64,000 nt of DNA from Aquiflexum balticum DSM 16537 (GTDB lineage Bacteria; Bacteroidota; Bacteroidia; Cytophagales; Cyclobacteriaceae): contig NZ_LT838813.1 of NCBI RefSeq assembly GCF_900176595.1, positions 2,491,001-2,555,000 on the forward strand, given 5' to 3'. Positions 27,701 through 36,710 of the stretch are shown piece after piece. The notes beneath the pieces were generated by a model. The model ran no database searches. It was not told the DNA's origin and was given only the letters and a program-made list of their open reading frames with translations. Position 1 is the stretch's first letter, and each line of letters starts with the position of its first letter. A program made the position numbers and the translations under genes.

Positions 27701-27745
27701 CTTGTAGGAGTATAACCCTTGGATCTCTAGCTTTACCGGAATCAT
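24716..27745 (-). CDS. sbcC: Exonuclease SbcC (SMC-like ATPase subunit)
   Basis: A 1009-residue Rad50/SbcC ATPase that with SbcD cuts hairpins and processes DNA ends. Walker A GAVGSGKSS lies near residue 36; two long coiled-coil arms flank the zinc hook CPLCG (about 500); the ABC signature LSGGQ (about 913) and Walker B FFFLDEGFGALD (about 945) are intact. The start ATG overlaps the stop of sbcD by 4 bp, giving translational coupling. The stop codon is the first triplet of a heptanucleotide repeat array, so the extreme C-terminus borders repeat-derived DNA. Confidence 0.95.
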   Translation of the reverse strand: MIPVKLEIQGLYSYKEKQVIAFDQLTAAGLFGIFGAVGSGKSSILEAILLALYGSTERLSDRGEKNSMVNLQSETLLITFEFRAGNNNVNTYIARYSAKRNPKNFEDVKPAEHAFYLKKGDQLEPLTQVAEDLVGMKKEHFKQTIIIPQGKFRDFIDLTPGPRAEMMKELFGLERFDLASKTGTLLRNLKDEKIRLETQLGALAEITPELQSEKTALIKEIATQAEAAEIIFGQSEQKFKKQEEVQAKHTQLQVFLKEWEILNKKRTEIENKKAIYKDFLKAKTYLKPVWEQIQEKNAELEKYRVSVTDCKRFKETYEQEIEQLVKEELELKEKADKKSERETKIRDLKKVIEIKNLNTEFEASKTITETLKPDLDSKKEALSSIKEQIKQLEEESENIIVPHSNTLSELKGLARDWDNWESQLSEKQKDVEQISASTQSITAQIETLNEKLPESTNSFEAWIHSQKQTIQTLDSEKEKLMRQAGLAAHAHLLINGEACPLCGAIDHPHPLAETNNNALESKNREIELAKSLLERIITWKQVYSEQQIRLDNQNTNKAKTETEINILSGQIKKLKQNLISHQVDTKETLDELIQNSDKAIQKREKLLQMIKELRKNLEERQIEFEKEERQIREAEQTLLGLSSKISAKKEEIKDPLFCKPFFEKDKAAIEQTIQKVQQDIEETAFKLSGKQKVLLETRTKQATNLANLKNFENQSDSAAIKISELQKEFESLKITYGFEDEEKLIALFHHSLDADKVDAEIRQFEDRNLLVKNKLEELQSQPGVSSFDPEAFVRLQHKLQEEKSTLEAIKKSFTLLDQELISIKEKLEEKQKLQVTFSQLEKREINLKELERLFKGSGFVKYVSSIYLKELCATANLRFMKLTKNSLSLEIDDNNTFWVIDYLNGGKKRLLKTLSGGQTFQASLCLALALAEKVKSLNQADQSFFFLDEGFGALDRNSLRVVFETLKSLRHENRIVGIISHVEELQQEIEVYAKVELDPERGSQVGYSF

Positions 27746-28971
27746 GTGGTTTCGTTTTGGCTGATAACTTCCTTAAAAATGCCGAGCAGCTCCTCATTAG
27801 GCTCTTGGCCCCGTTCACTATTGAAATACATCCTGAAAAGACTGACCATATCTTTTTCCAGGTCTTCTGCTTTTAGGCTGAGGTTTTCCCGATTTTGTGG
27901 ATTTTTGATCTGAGGAATCAGGTTGACAATGCCATCATGTGCTTTCATGATGGCTTTTCGGGTGGCAGCGTCTATCGAATGTTCTGTGATAAAAGTGATT
28001 TCGACAAAACAATATGGATTTCCCTCCAGCCATTCGAGCGTGTCCGGAAGATTATCAAAGGTCTTTCTGAAAAGTAGTCTTCCCATTTTCAGACCAATGG
28101 GCCAGTAATTTACTTTTTCTCCTTCTTTGGCTTCTATGATGACCACCTGCTTTTGCTGATCGGCTTCGCTGAAAGAGTAGGAAAGGGGCGAGGAGGAATA
28201 TACAATCGGAAACGGTTCTTTGCCTACCGCATGGTATCGGTGCAAATGACCCAAAGCTGCATATTGGATATGGTTGGGGATATGATGGGTGTAAAGAGCC
28301 TGTGTGCCCCCGACATGGAGGATAGGACGTTCGGATTCAGGTTCGGCCTCAGCAGGTTCGCCTTCTTTGGTAAAAAAGAAATGCCCGATGAACAAATTCA
28401 CCCCTTTTTTATCACAATACTTTTCTGCCAACGTTTCCCATTTTCCGGCCATGAGATTCCTGAATTCCTGTTCTCTGTCCATGTCTCCCAAGTAGGTTTT
28501 GAGCAGGACTTCATTGGCGTAGGGCGCCAGGATGATTCTGATGGGAACATCATATTTTGGTAATTTCATTTCCACAAATCCGGATTCAGATTGTAGGATC
28601 TCTATTCCGTTTTCAAATTTACCTGTTGGGATCACCGTATCATATCGGCTGTAGAAAAAGATGCCCATTTCTCGGGCCAAAGGATCGGGGGCTTCTACAA
28701 ACTGTGTACTGTCATGGTTGCCGGAAATGGCGATAATGGGTCTTTGGCCATTATTGGAAAGCCTTCTGAGGGTTTTATACAGCAGTTCCACAGCTTCGTG
28801 ACTGGGATTAAAGCTATCAAAAATATCCCCTGCCAAAAGCACGAGGTCAACAGCTTCCCGCTCAGCTATCTGTATGATTTCTTCTAGGACTTCTTTTTGT
28901 TCCTCAAGTCTGGAATATTCCTGTAGCCTTTTTCCCAAATGCCAGTCTGCGGTGTGGAGGATTTTGATCAT
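27742..28971 (-). CDS. sbcD: Exonuclease SbcD (nuclease subunit)
   Basis: A 409-residue metallophosphoesterase, the Mre11/SbcD nuclease partner of SbcC. Metal-binding motifs are all present: TADWHLG (residue 7), LLAGDIFD (about 45), SGNHDS (about 83), FIGHFFF (about 197) and ALGHLHRY (about 240). The C-terminal capping domain is of normal length. It is the first gene of the sbcDC operon. Confidence 0.95.
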   Translation of the reverse strand: MIKILHTADWHLGKRLQEYSRLEEQKEVLEEIIQIAEREAVDLVLLAGDIFDSFNPSHEAVELLYKTLRRLSNNGQRPIIAISGNHDSTQFVEAPDPLAREMGIFFYSRYDTVIPTGKFENGIEILQSESGFVEMKLPKYDVPIRIILAPYANEVLLKTYLGDMDREQEFRNLMAGKWETLAEKYCDKKGVNLFIGHFFFTKEGEPAEAEPESERPILHVGGTQALYTHHIPNHIQYAALGHLHRYHAVGKEPFPIVYSSSPLSYSFSEADQQKQVVIIEAKEGEKVNYWPIGLKMGRLLFRKTFDNLPDTLEWLEGNPYCFVEITFITEHSIDAATRKAIMKAHDGIVNLIPQIKNPQNRENLSLKAEDLEKDMVSLFRMYFNSERGQEPNEELLGIFKEVISQNETT

Positions 28972-29136
28972 GTTGGTTTTTTCCGAGTTAGAGTTTAGCT
29001 TTGTGAATTCCTGTTCCTGTTTTTCTCGATATGGTCAGGTTTTCAATTTTGATTAAAGTTAAAAGCTTAGTCATTCCGTTCCAAATGCGCAAAGTGCTAA
29101 TGACAATAATTGGCACATTAATTGCGAAAGACGAAA

Positions 29137-29670
29137 ATGAATATGAAATACTTTACAATACTCTTCTTATTGATAATCAGTCCTTTAATGGTTTCGGCCG
29201 GAGATGGAAGTCCCTCTCCTGATGAAGCACTGAAAATTCAGGAAGGCGTCGCCAGTTATTATGGCAAGGGATTCCACCTCCGTAAAACAGCCAATGGTGA
29301 AATTTTTAATATGATGGAAATGACCGCTGCGCATAAAAACCTTCCATTTGGGACCATGCTGAAAGTGACCAATCTAAAGAATGGTAAAGAGGTATGGGTC
29401 AGAATCAATGACAGACTTCCACAAACATCGAGACGAATCATCGACTTGTCCAAAGGAGCAGCTCAAGAATTGGATATGGTTCAGGATGGTATCGTCAAGG
29501 TGAAGCTTGAAGTGCCTGATTTTGAAACAATGGCATATTTAATGGAACATTATCAGGGCAACAAGCCCCAAGGACTGAGGTTAAGAATGTATGAGTCACC
29601 CATTGAAATTGAATTTGAAAAGCCTGATTTTTCGGGTTTAACATTGGAAATCAATATTGAGAGTGGGTAA
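29137..29670 (+). CDS. rlpA: RlpA-like septal lytic transglycosylase domain protein
   Basis: A 177-residue exported protein. Signal peptide of about 22 residues (ends SAG), then a double-psi beta barrel: [34 protein letters not shown], then VRINDRLP and [13 protein letters not shown]. This is the RlpA fold, which cleaves bare glycan strands of peptidoglycan. The SPOR domain found in many RlpA proteins is absent; a 45-residue tail of unknown fold takes its place. I chose the ATG at 29137; 29143 is also possible. The gene converges on the next one over a bidirectional terminator. Confidence 0.85.
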   Translation: MNMKYFTILFLLIISPLMVSAGDGSPSPDEALKIQEGVASYYGKGFHLRKTANGEIFNMMEMTAAHKNLPFGTMLKVTNLKNGKEVWVRINDRLPQTSRRIIDLSKGAAQELDMVQDGIVKVKLEVPDFETMAYLMEHYQGNKPQGLRLRMYESPIEIEFEKPDFSGLTLEINIESG

Positions 29671-29705
29671 GTTGGTTTGAATTGATTTTTTGGATTTTTA
29701 TAAAT

Positions 29706-29750
29706 TAAAAAATCCCGATGTCAAATTAATGACCCGGGACTAATTTTTTG
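29706..29750. terminator. Bidirectional terminator between convergent genes
   Basis: Stem TCCCG (29713-29717) / CGGGA (29735-29739) with an inner GTCA/TGAC pairing, flanked by an A tract on the left and TAATTTTTT on the right. Able to stop both rlpA and the minus-strand gene. Confidence 0.7.
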
Positions 29751-29769
29751 TAAAACATTGGTTCAATGT

Positions 29770-30216
29770 TTAAGAACCAAAAACATACCTCACATTAAAA
29801 CCAAAACCACCCGCTCTAAATGCCGTTGTCTCGACGATATCAGCACGGGGTCTCCAATCGAGAGATAAGGAAATCGGCACTTCCTTAAAGGTATATTCCA
29901 AGCCAATCTCACCACTCACACCCAAAACAAACGGATCTCCTATCAATAAAGAAGGACCCACACCTGCATACCAATGAAATGCTTCTTCTCCTAATGGTCT
30001 GTAAACAAAATTCCAAAGTGCTTCAATTCCCACTCCTCGGTCACCAAAAGAAAGGTCGGCATGTACACGACTGAATTCTCCCAATGCAAAAACCCCATCA
30101 ATGGCAACACTATTTCCCAGGACATCACCAAACCTCAAACCTAATTCCTGGGCTTGGGATTGATTCCATACCAGCATAAGAGAAAACATAAAAGGTAATA
30201 ACACTAACTTTTTCAT
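29770..30216 (-). CDS. Small outer-membrane beta-barrel protein
   Basis: A 148-residue exported protein: signal peptide ending at SQAQ, then glycine- and aromatic-rich amphipathic strands (GLRFGDVLGNSVAIDGVF, VHADLSFGDRGVGIEALW) and a C-terminal strand FGFNVRYVFGS. Size fits an eight-stranded barrel. The ATG at 30216 begins the signal peptide; an upstream in-frame ATG adds nine polar residues. A TACTTTTG -7-like box lies at 30248-30255 on the minus strand. Function unknown. Confidence 0.7.
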   Translation of the reverse strand: MKKLVLLPFMFSLMLVWNQSQAQELGLRFGDVLGNSVAIDGVFALGEFSRVHADLSFGDRGVGIEALWNFVYRPLGEEAFHWYAGVGPSLLIGDPFVLGVSGEIGLEYTFKEVPISLSLDWRPRADIVETTAFRAGGFGFNVRYVFGS

Positions 30217-30402
30217 AGTTTCAATTTTAGATTTAATTTTCAATGTTCAAAAGTATCTATTATTTCTTAAAACATTATTCTATCAAGACATTCACTTATG
30301 ATTCCCATTGAAATTTTGCATTTTTGTGCGCTATTCTGCCAACTATCAAATTAACATTATTTTCATTTTTGTCGGATGTTTATTTTAAAGAGAAAAATAA
30401 GG

Positions 30403-30675
30403 CAACCACAGATTGGCATTGGTAAATGATTTATTTTCCTGAATTGAGTAATTTAACAGGAGGGTTGAATCTGGAACTTTTGTTTGGAATATGTAGCAAA
30501 AATACCCTAAGATCCAAAATCTGTGAAATCGGTAAAATCTGCGGTTTATATTTATTTTGAAATGTGAAAAAATCCAACCACAGATGGGTTCAGATGAACA
30601 CAGATTGGAATTGGTTTAAATTTTTACGATTTTCCTCATCAATGATGAATGATAATTTTCATCAAATCCGTAGAT
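30403..30675. repeat. Two inverted-repeat units of the ACCACAGAT family
   Basis: In the 491-bp gap upstream of the barrel gene. Unit 1 begins AACCACAGATT (about 30403) and ends AATCTGCGGTTT (about 30536-30547). Unit 2 begins AACCACAGATGGG (about 30573), with an inner ACACAGATTGG, and ends ATCCGTAGATAATATT. These are decayed copies of a common Bacteroidota intergenic repeat. No gene seen. Confidence 0.6.
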
Positions 30676-30707
30676 AATATTCCTCTTGTAATTAGAGAAT
30701 TTACCCT

Positions 30708-31892
30708 TCACTCCAAATGAAACTTGATTAAAATTGGATTATCCTCCCTGTCAATTTTTTCAAAATCGATGGATTTCAAAATCGGGTGGTTTTCAAAGCT
30801 ATTGCCCTCTTCGATATGTTTAAACAAGGAGGCAGGCATAACATAACAATAAAAGTATTTAGAATCTGAGGAAATCAGTACAGGCATGTAATCTTTTGAC
30901 CTTCCTATGGAGATGATTTTTTTTGAGGTTTTATCAAATAGGACATAGTATAGTACTGAACTACCAAGAAAATGAAAGAGCAAGTGCCTTTCAGTTTCCA
31001 TGATGTTGTTTAGAAATTTATAATAATCTGTACCCATGAATTCCCTTTCGCGGTCATAAAAATTGATCAGTTCTATTTTTGGAATGCCATTGGAAGCAAA
31101 TGGAAAATTGTATTTGGTGAAAATTCCCTCTTTATTTATAGCTATGATTTCATTACGGCCCAAGATCGGAGTAAAATTATATTCACCTGAAATATGGGAT
31201 TGACGAAATATGGGATCGCCTTCCATCAACAAGACTCCATGCTCTTTTGGAATAAAAAAATCGTGTTGATCACCGTCCTTTCTTAATAAATGAAATTCTT
31301 GTGTGTTTGCCCTAGCCGAAGGGATCATCCTGTGGGCAGGAGGTAAGGGGGTGTATAAGTAATAGACACCTTCTATATTCACGAAATTGCCGTAAATATT
31401 ATTTCCTTTTATCCCTCTTAATGAAACACTTGCCAGATATTCAAAATTAATCAAACTAAATTTCTTTATTTGATCAAAGTCTAAAATTTCAAATTGGTTA
31501 TTGTCAAAATCAATCTGCGCATCTTTTATTTCTCTGTATTCTCCCGGACCGGTTCCTAGTTTACTAAAAATGGAAATATTGTTTCCCTGTCCGTCAAACC
31601 CAAACATTTTGGATTGCCGATCATCAAGGATATAATATCGGTCATGTTCCGGAGAGATCATCAGTTTGGAAAAAGACACGATTAACTGATCTTCTTGGGT
31701 ATCCAGATAGATGATATCATCCACAACCAGACCCTCCGGCCAACTGAAGCCAAATTCATCTTTTACAGTTAAAGGATAGGTCAGTTTCTCTAAAGTGTCA
31801 TTAGCAATAGATTCACCCTTCCTATTTTCTGCGCAGGAAAAAAGATAGATGACATTAAAAAAAACCAGAAAATATATTAAGGGATTCTTCAT
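30708..31892 (-). CDS. 6-bladed beta-propeller lipoprotein
   Basis: A 394-residue lipoprotein: hydrophobic N-terminus and lipobox LFSC with cysteine at residue 20. The body has repeated strand-turn units such as YYILDDRQSKMFGFDGQGN followed by LGTGPGEYREI; the GPGEY turn is the mark of the Bacteroidota 6-bladed beta-propeller family. Such proteins are common and mostly uncharacterised, with proposed roles in surface binding. No SusC/SusD or sigma/anti-sigma pair is adjacent. 338 bp of divergent spacer follow upstream. Confidence 0.8.
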   Translation of the reverse strand: MKNPLIYFLVFFNVIYLFSCAENRKGESIANDTLEKLTYPLTVKDEFGFSWPEGLVVDDIIYLDTQEDQLIVSFSKLMISPEHDRYYILDDRQSKMFGFDGQGNNISIFSKLGTGPGEYREIKDAQIDFDNNQFEILDFDQIKKFSLINFEYLASVSLRGIKGNNIYGNFVNIEGVYYLYTPLPPAHRMIPSARANTQEFHLLRKDGDQHDFFIPKEHGVLLMEGDPIFRQSHISGEYNFTPILGRNEIIAINKEGIFTKYNFPFASNGIPKIELINFYDREREFMGTDYYKFLNNIMETERHLLFHFLGSSVLYYVLFDKTSKKIISIGRSKDYMPVLISSDSKYFYCYVMPASLFKHIEEGNSFENHPILKSIDFEKIDREDNPILIKFHLE

Positions 31893-32230
31893 GCCGGTTT
31901 AATTGGAAATGTTATAACATCCTCAAATGGAAAATATTTCAATCCTTGATTTCTTGTCCACAACTGATAAATCAGGATAAAACTAGAAACAAAAACTAAT
32001 ATTACTTTCTTTTTGACATGATTTGTTTCATTAAAAACCTCAGAAAGGGAATGCCGGATACTTCAATTATTTTTCCTATTTTAGGATATCATTTATTTTT
32101 TCACATTTCCTAATGTTCATAAAACTAAGAAAATGGAAACCCGATGTATTTTCAAAAATTTTAACATTTTCTCTTTTGATTTTGTCTAATAACTTAGTTT
32201 ATTGTATGCAGGTTCTATAAACTTTGAAAA
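31893..32230. other. Divergent intergenic region
   Basis: AT-rich spacer between the minus-strand lipoprotein and the plus-strand RND adaptor. It should hold promoters for both. A near-match -7 box (TA-N3-TTTG, about 32217-32225) lies just before the adaptor start; no operator palindrome is evident. Confidence 0.4.
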
Positions 32231-33301
32231 ATGCGCAAAAGCAATTTGTTTTTAGTATTAGGGTTCATATCAATTTTTTTCTCCTGCGAAGAAGAAAAGG
32301 GAGCATCCCAAGATCAGCCACTCGAATCCTTCCGGGCTGAGGTCGCTGCCACTCCCGTCCGCACCGCTACGGTTCAAAAGAAGACTTTTGATTACCTGAT
32401 CAATGCTTCGGGAAAGATCGAGGCCGTGGATCAGATTATGGTAGTGGCAGAGAGATCGGGTTATCTGGATGAACTCTCAGTCAAAGAAGGCGATTATGTA
32501 GAAAAAGGAAAAACCCTTGCCCAAATGGATCAGACCGAAAGTCAGATCAAACTTGAAAAAGCCAGGATAGCGCTAAAAAATGCTATGATAACTTATCAGT
32601 CCGAGGCATTTAATTTCCCCACGATTCTCAATGACTCCACTGACCTGCGCAAGCAGGAAATAGAAGAATACCTGATGGTCAAAAGCGGCCAATATGCCGC
32701 AGAGATAGAGCTGAAAGAGGCGGAAATTGACCTGGAAAAAACCATCATCAATGCCCCCACATCGGGCCGTATTGCTGACCTCAAAACCAAAAGGGGCAGC
32801 ATGGTCAATGCCGGGGACGAACTTTTTGAAATCATCAACACCAACCAACTGGAACTCAAAGTCAAAGTCCTGGAATCGGACATCAACCTGATTTCCGTGG
32901 GACAAAAAGCGGAGATCTTCCCTGTTGGTGGAGCTGCGGAAGGCATCACCGGAACAGTCAAAAGCATCAATCCCAAGGTTGATGAAAATGGGCTTGTTCA
33001 GGTGGGAATCCTGATCGGCGAAACCAAAGGGTTGCTGCCGGGGATGAACGCCCGTGCCATTATCCGTGCCCCACAGAACAACAGCATCGTCGTGCCCAAA
33101 GAAGCATTGGTGTACCGTTCCCAAAGACCTGTTGTCTTTACAATTGAAAAAGACGAATCCAAATGGAATTATGTAGAGGTAGGGAAGGACAACGGGAAGG
33201 AAGTGGAAATCCTGAGCGGTATAGAACCGGGCATGACCGTCATCACCTCCAATAACCTGCAATTGGCCCATCAGGCACCTGTACAAATTATAAAAGACTA
33301 A
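32231..33301 (+). CDS. RND efflux periplasmic adaptor (membrane fusion protein)
   Basis: A 356-residue lipoprotein adaptor (lipobox FFSC, cysteine about residue 19). It shows the usual order: beta barrel start, lipoyl half (VMVVAERSGYLDEL-like text, LSVKEGDYVEKGKTLAQMD about 80-98), helical hairpin (about 100-155), second lipoyl half (INAPTSGRIADL about 165) and membrane-proximal domain (VVPKEALVY, GIEPGMTVITSNNLQL). It bridges the inner-membrane pump and an outer-membrane channel. The permease gene follows after 5 bp. No TolC-type gene is present in the locus. Confidence 0.92.
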   Translation: MRKSNLFLVLGFISIFFSCEEEKGASQDQPLESFRAEVAATPVRTATVQKKTFDYLINASGKIEAVDQIMVVAERSGYLDELSVKEGDYVEKGKTLAQMDQTESQIKLEKARIALKNAMITYQSEAFNFPTILNDSTDLRKQEIEEYLMVKSGQYAAEIELKEAEIDLEKTIINAPTSGRIADLKTKRGSMVNAGDELFEIINTNQLELKVKVLESDINLISVGQKAEIFPVGGAAEGITGTVKSINPKVDENGLVQVGILIGETKGLLPGMNARAIIRAPQNNSIVVPKEALVYRSQRPVVFTIEKDESKWNYVEVGKDNGKEVEILSGIEPGMTVITSNNLQLAHQAPVQIIKD

Positions 33302-33306
33302 GCGGG

Positions 33307-36300
33307 ATGGTAAGGTTTTTATTGGCAAGACCCATAGCTGTTTTGATGACTTTTTTGGCACTGATGGTTTTTTCGGTCATTGTGTTCAGGACATTGCCCA
33401 TTTCCCTGCTGCCCCCCATCGATGTCCCACAGATAGTGGTCAAAGTCAATTACCCCAATGCCTCTCCTGAAGCCATAGAACAAAATGTACTTTCACCCAT
33501 AAGAGAAGGACTGATGACCCTTAACGGACTCGAGGACATGGAAAGCAAGTCAGGATCTGAACTGGGGACCATCCGCTTGACTTTTGATTTTGGCACCAAA
33601 ATGGAACTTGCCTATATCGATGTCAACGAAAAGATTGACCGGATGACCAATTCGCTTCCCTCCGATCTCAGCCGTCCACAGGTCATCCGCATCAATACCA
33701 ATGATATCCCGGTTGTAAGAGTACAGGTGGTGCCAAAACCGGGTTTTGATTTTACGGAAATCAGTCTGTTGACCGAGAATGTCCTTAAAAAAAGGCTGGA
33801 ACAGTTGGAAGGGGTTTCACTGGTCGATATCAATGGCAAAAAAGACAGGATCATTACCGTCAGCCCCAACAAATCGGCACTCAGGGCTTTGGGCATGTCC
33901 GAAGAGAATGTCATCAATGCCATCAAATTCGGCAATGAAGAACTTCCCGGAATCAGTGTGGAGGATGGTCAGTTCCGGTATTACCTCAGACTTGCCACCA
34001 GGGTTGATTCTCCTTCGGATATTATGAAACTGCCCGTTACCTCCGAGGAGGGTGTGACTATCGATCTGGGTAGGGTAGCTGATGTCCAATATGAGATCAA
34101 TGATGTGTTGGGATACCATCTATTCGGTGAAAATGAAGGCCTCGTCATCACTGTCCACAAACAGGCTTCGGCAAAAATGAACGAGTTGCTACCAAAGGTT
34201 TATGAAGCGATTGACATATTCAGGGAAGATTATCCACAGGTGGATTTTGAACTGACCCAAGACCAATCGGTATTGCTCAATGCAGGAATAAGTAATTTAC
34301 AGACGAGTTTGCTGTTTGGTGGATTGTTTGCTTTTGGGGTGCTTTTTGTCTTTATGGGCAATTACCGGACTCCGGTGATTATCGGGATTTCCTTGCCGAC
34401 CTCTTTGTTGATTAGCTTCTTGGTCTTCTACTTTTTTGACATTTCCATCAATGTCATTTCCCTGTCAGGACTGGCATTGGGTCTGGGGATGTTGATTGAC
34501 AATTCCATCATTGTATTGGATAATATTACCAGAAAAAGAAAAGATGGCCTGCCGCTTTTTGAAGCTTGTGTGGAAGGGGTGAATGAAGTCATGTCAGCTT
34601 TGATCAGCTCCGTGCTGACCACGTTGGCGGTATTTATACCTTTGGTATTTCTCAGTGGTATTTCCGGGGCACTGTTTTTTGATCAGGCGGTTTCTGTTGC
34701 TGCAATATTGGGAGTTTCCCTGATGGTGGCATTTATTTTTCTCCCCATGCTCTACCAGTTTTTCTTTAGGAGAAAAAGAGAAAAGCCTGTCACCGATGAA
34801 GACAGCAGGTTTTTTCTGGGGATTCTACGAGGATATAAATCATTGTATAAAAAAATATTCAGTCAGCGGAAACTCAGTTTTGGTATATTCCTATTGTTGA
34901 TTCCGGTTGGTCTTGGAATGGCTTATTTGTTGGAAACAAGCGGACTTCCTCCGATTGAAAAGTTTGATGCGGTGGTGTCCCTTGACTGGAACGAACCCAT
35001 AGGAGTGGAGCAAAATAAAGATAGGGTCATGTCCTTGTTGAATTCACTGGAAGGAGCATATCTCAAATCCGAAAGTGATTTAGGGGTAAGACAGTTTCTG
35101 CTTTTTGATGGGGAAAGTTCATTGCAGGAGGCGAGTCTGTATTTTCTATTTGATAACCAAGAAGAGAAGACAGGGCAAATGCAAAAGCTCAGGTCATTGG
35201 TTATTAAAAATTTTCCCAATGCACAACTTGATATCAGCGATGCCCCCAATGCCTTTGACCAACTCTTTGCTTCCAATATGCCCTATTATGAAGTAAGGTG
35301 GAAGGACCTGGAGACCAAAAAACCCATTGAAGAAAGCCGAATGGACGTTTGGTTGGAAGAGTTTCCGGTGGAAGAATTTTCCAGAGGACCGGGATTGCAG
35401 AAGGAAGCCTCGGTTATATTCCGGTTGGATGGAGGCAAACTTGCCCTTTATGGGATCAGTACCTCCGATCTGCAGGAACAGGTCAAGAGACTTTTTGGGA
35501 TGTACTCCATCATGGATATCAAACGCTTTGGGGAGATTACTCCCATCAGGCTCAAATCCAACAGAGCCAATTTTGAAGAGATATTGAGAAATAATTATCT
35601 GACGGGCAAAGACGGTAATGAATATGCGCTGAGCAATTTTATCCGTTTTGATTATGAAAACCATTACAAATTTGTCACCGCAGACAAAGGGGGCATTTAC
35701 CAATCCGTTTTGCTGGAATCGGATAATCCAAGTTCCTCCAATTCGGTAATTTCGAGATGGGCAGCTGACCGGAATTTAGGAGTATCTTTCTTTGGGCAAT
35801 ATTTCAAGGACAAAGAGACCATTCAGGAATTGATAGGGATATTGTTGGTGGCGGTACTGTTGCTTTACTTTATCCTGTCAGCTCAATTTGAGAGTTTTGT
35901 GCAGCCCCTGATCGTGATATTCACACTTCCTTTGGGAATCGCAGGTGCATTCATCGTCCTATTGCTTACAGGAACTTCCCTCAATGTTATGTCAGCCATC
36001 GGTTTGGTGGTCATGTTGGGGATCATGGTCAATGATGCCATTTTGAAAATCGATACCATCAACAGGTTAAAAATAAAATACAGTCAGTCCCTGGGAAGTC
36101 AAGAAGCTTTAGAAAGATCCCTCTTTGAAGCCGGAGAAATCAGGCTCAAACCCATCCTCATGACCTCCGTCACCACCATCCTTGCCCTGCTTCCTGTCGT
36201 CTTCAGTTCAGGTCTCGGAGCAGATTTGCAGCGCCCTTTGGTCTTTTCAGTGATCGGAGGTTTGACAATTGGTACGTTTACGGCACTGTATTTTGTGCCT

Positions 36301-36357
36301 TTAGCTTATTGGTTTGTGGGGAGGGGGGAGAAGCGAGAGACGAGAATTGAAACTTAA
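33307..36357 (+). CDS. RND efflux permease, first of two
   Basis: A 1016-residue AcrB-type inner-membrane transporter: a helix at the N-terminus, a large periplasmic loop (about 35-330), helices 2-6, a second loop (about 555-850) and helices 8-12. The TM4 segment GLGMLIDNSIIVLDN carries one of the proton-relay aspartates, with asparagine at the second position, as often in this Bacteroidota group. The gene follows the adaptor after 5 bp. The last nine codons (EKRETRIET) and the TAA stop are made of heptanucleotide repeat units, so the repeat array has replaced or extended the gene end. Confidence 0.93.
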   Translation: MVRFLLARPIAVLMTFLALMVFSVIVFRTLPISLLPPIDVPQIVVKVNYPNASPEAIEQNVLSPIREGLMTLNGLEDMESKSGSELGTIRLTFDFGTKMELAYIDVNEKIDRMTNSLPSDLSRPQVIRINTNDIPVVRVQVVPKPGFDFTEISLLTENVLKKRLEQLEGVSLVDINGKKDRIITVSPNKSALRALGMSEENVINAIKFGNEELPGISVEDGQFRYYLRLATRVDSPSDIMKLPVTSEEGVTIDLGRVADVQYEINDVLGYHLFGENEGLVITVHKQASAKMNELLPKVYEAIDIFREDYPQVDFELTQDQSVLLNAGISNLQTSLLFGGLFAFGVLFVFMGNYRTPVIIGISLPTSLLISFLVFYFFDISINVISLSGLALGLGMLIDNSIIVLDNITRKRKDGLPLFEACVEGVNEVMSALISSVLTTLAVFIPLVFLSGISGALFFDQAVSVAAILGVSLMVAFIFLPMLYQFFFRRKREKPVTDEDSRFFLGILRGYKSLYKKIFSQRKLSFGIFLLLIPVGLGMAYLLETSGLPPIEKFDAVVSLDWNEPIGVEQNKDRVMSLLNSLEGAYLKSESDLGVRQFLLFDGESSLQEASLYFLFDNQEEKTGQMQKLRSLVIKNFPNAQLDISDAPNAFDQLFASNMPYYEVRWKDLETKKPIEESRMDVWLEEFPVEEFSRGPGLQKEASVIFRLDGGKLALYGISTSDLQEQVKRLFGMYSIMDIKRFGEITPIRLKSNRANFEEILRNNYLTGKDGNEYALSNFIRFDYENHYKFVTADKGGIYQSVLLESDNPSSSNSVISRWAADRNLGVSFFGQYFKDKETIQELIGILLVAVLLLYFILSAQFESFVQPLIVIFTLPLGIAGAFIVLLLTGTSLNVMSAIGLVVMLGIMVNDAILKIDTINRLKIKYSQSLGSQEALERSLFEAGEIRLKPILMTSVTTILALLPVVFSSGLGADLQRPLVFSVIGGLTIGTFTALYFVPLAYWFVGRGEKRETRIET

Positions 36358-36390
36358 GATTTGAGAACCAAGAAACAAGAGCCAAGATGG
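36328..36390 (+). repeat. Heptanucleotide array across the RND permease stop codon
   Basis: Nine consecutive 7-base units in one phase: GAGAAGC, GAGAGAC, GAGAATT, GAAACTT, AAGATTT, GAGAACC, AAGAAAC, AAGAGCC, AAGATGG. The fourth unit supplies the TAA stop of the first RND permease. Confidence 0.75.
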
Positions 36391-36710
36391 GGGAAAGAGG
36401 TAGATTGGGAGGTTTGAGAGGGTTGATGAGGAAGGATTAATGATTATGGTTAGAAGTTAGAATTTAGAAGCATGGGTTAAGAAATAAGAAGGCTTTTCCT
36501 TGTCACTTCGACGTTAGGAGAAGTCTGTTTCCCCCACAACGGTTTACAGATATCAAACTCGATAGACATTGTTCCTGAGTTGAAAAAAGAGGAGTATATG
36601 GATCAGCTTTGAAGTTATATTAAATCAATCGGTTCAAAAACCAGCATTTAAAATTGGTGCGCAGAAGAAGTCTATTTCCCTGATCTAGGTAATTAGATCT
36701 CTCCTGCCGT
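36391..36710. repeat. Degenerate interspersed repeat spacer
   Basis: Purine-rich remains of the heptad array, then fragments of the interspersed repeat family (GTCACTTCGACGTTAGGAGA about 36501; AGAAGAAGTCTATTTCCCTG about 36663). No coding potential seen. Confidence 0.5.

Noticed and set aside
24716..28971. Long plus-strand ORFs inside sbcC and sbcD
   Set aside because: Shadows of strongly conserved minus-strand genes; no independent features.
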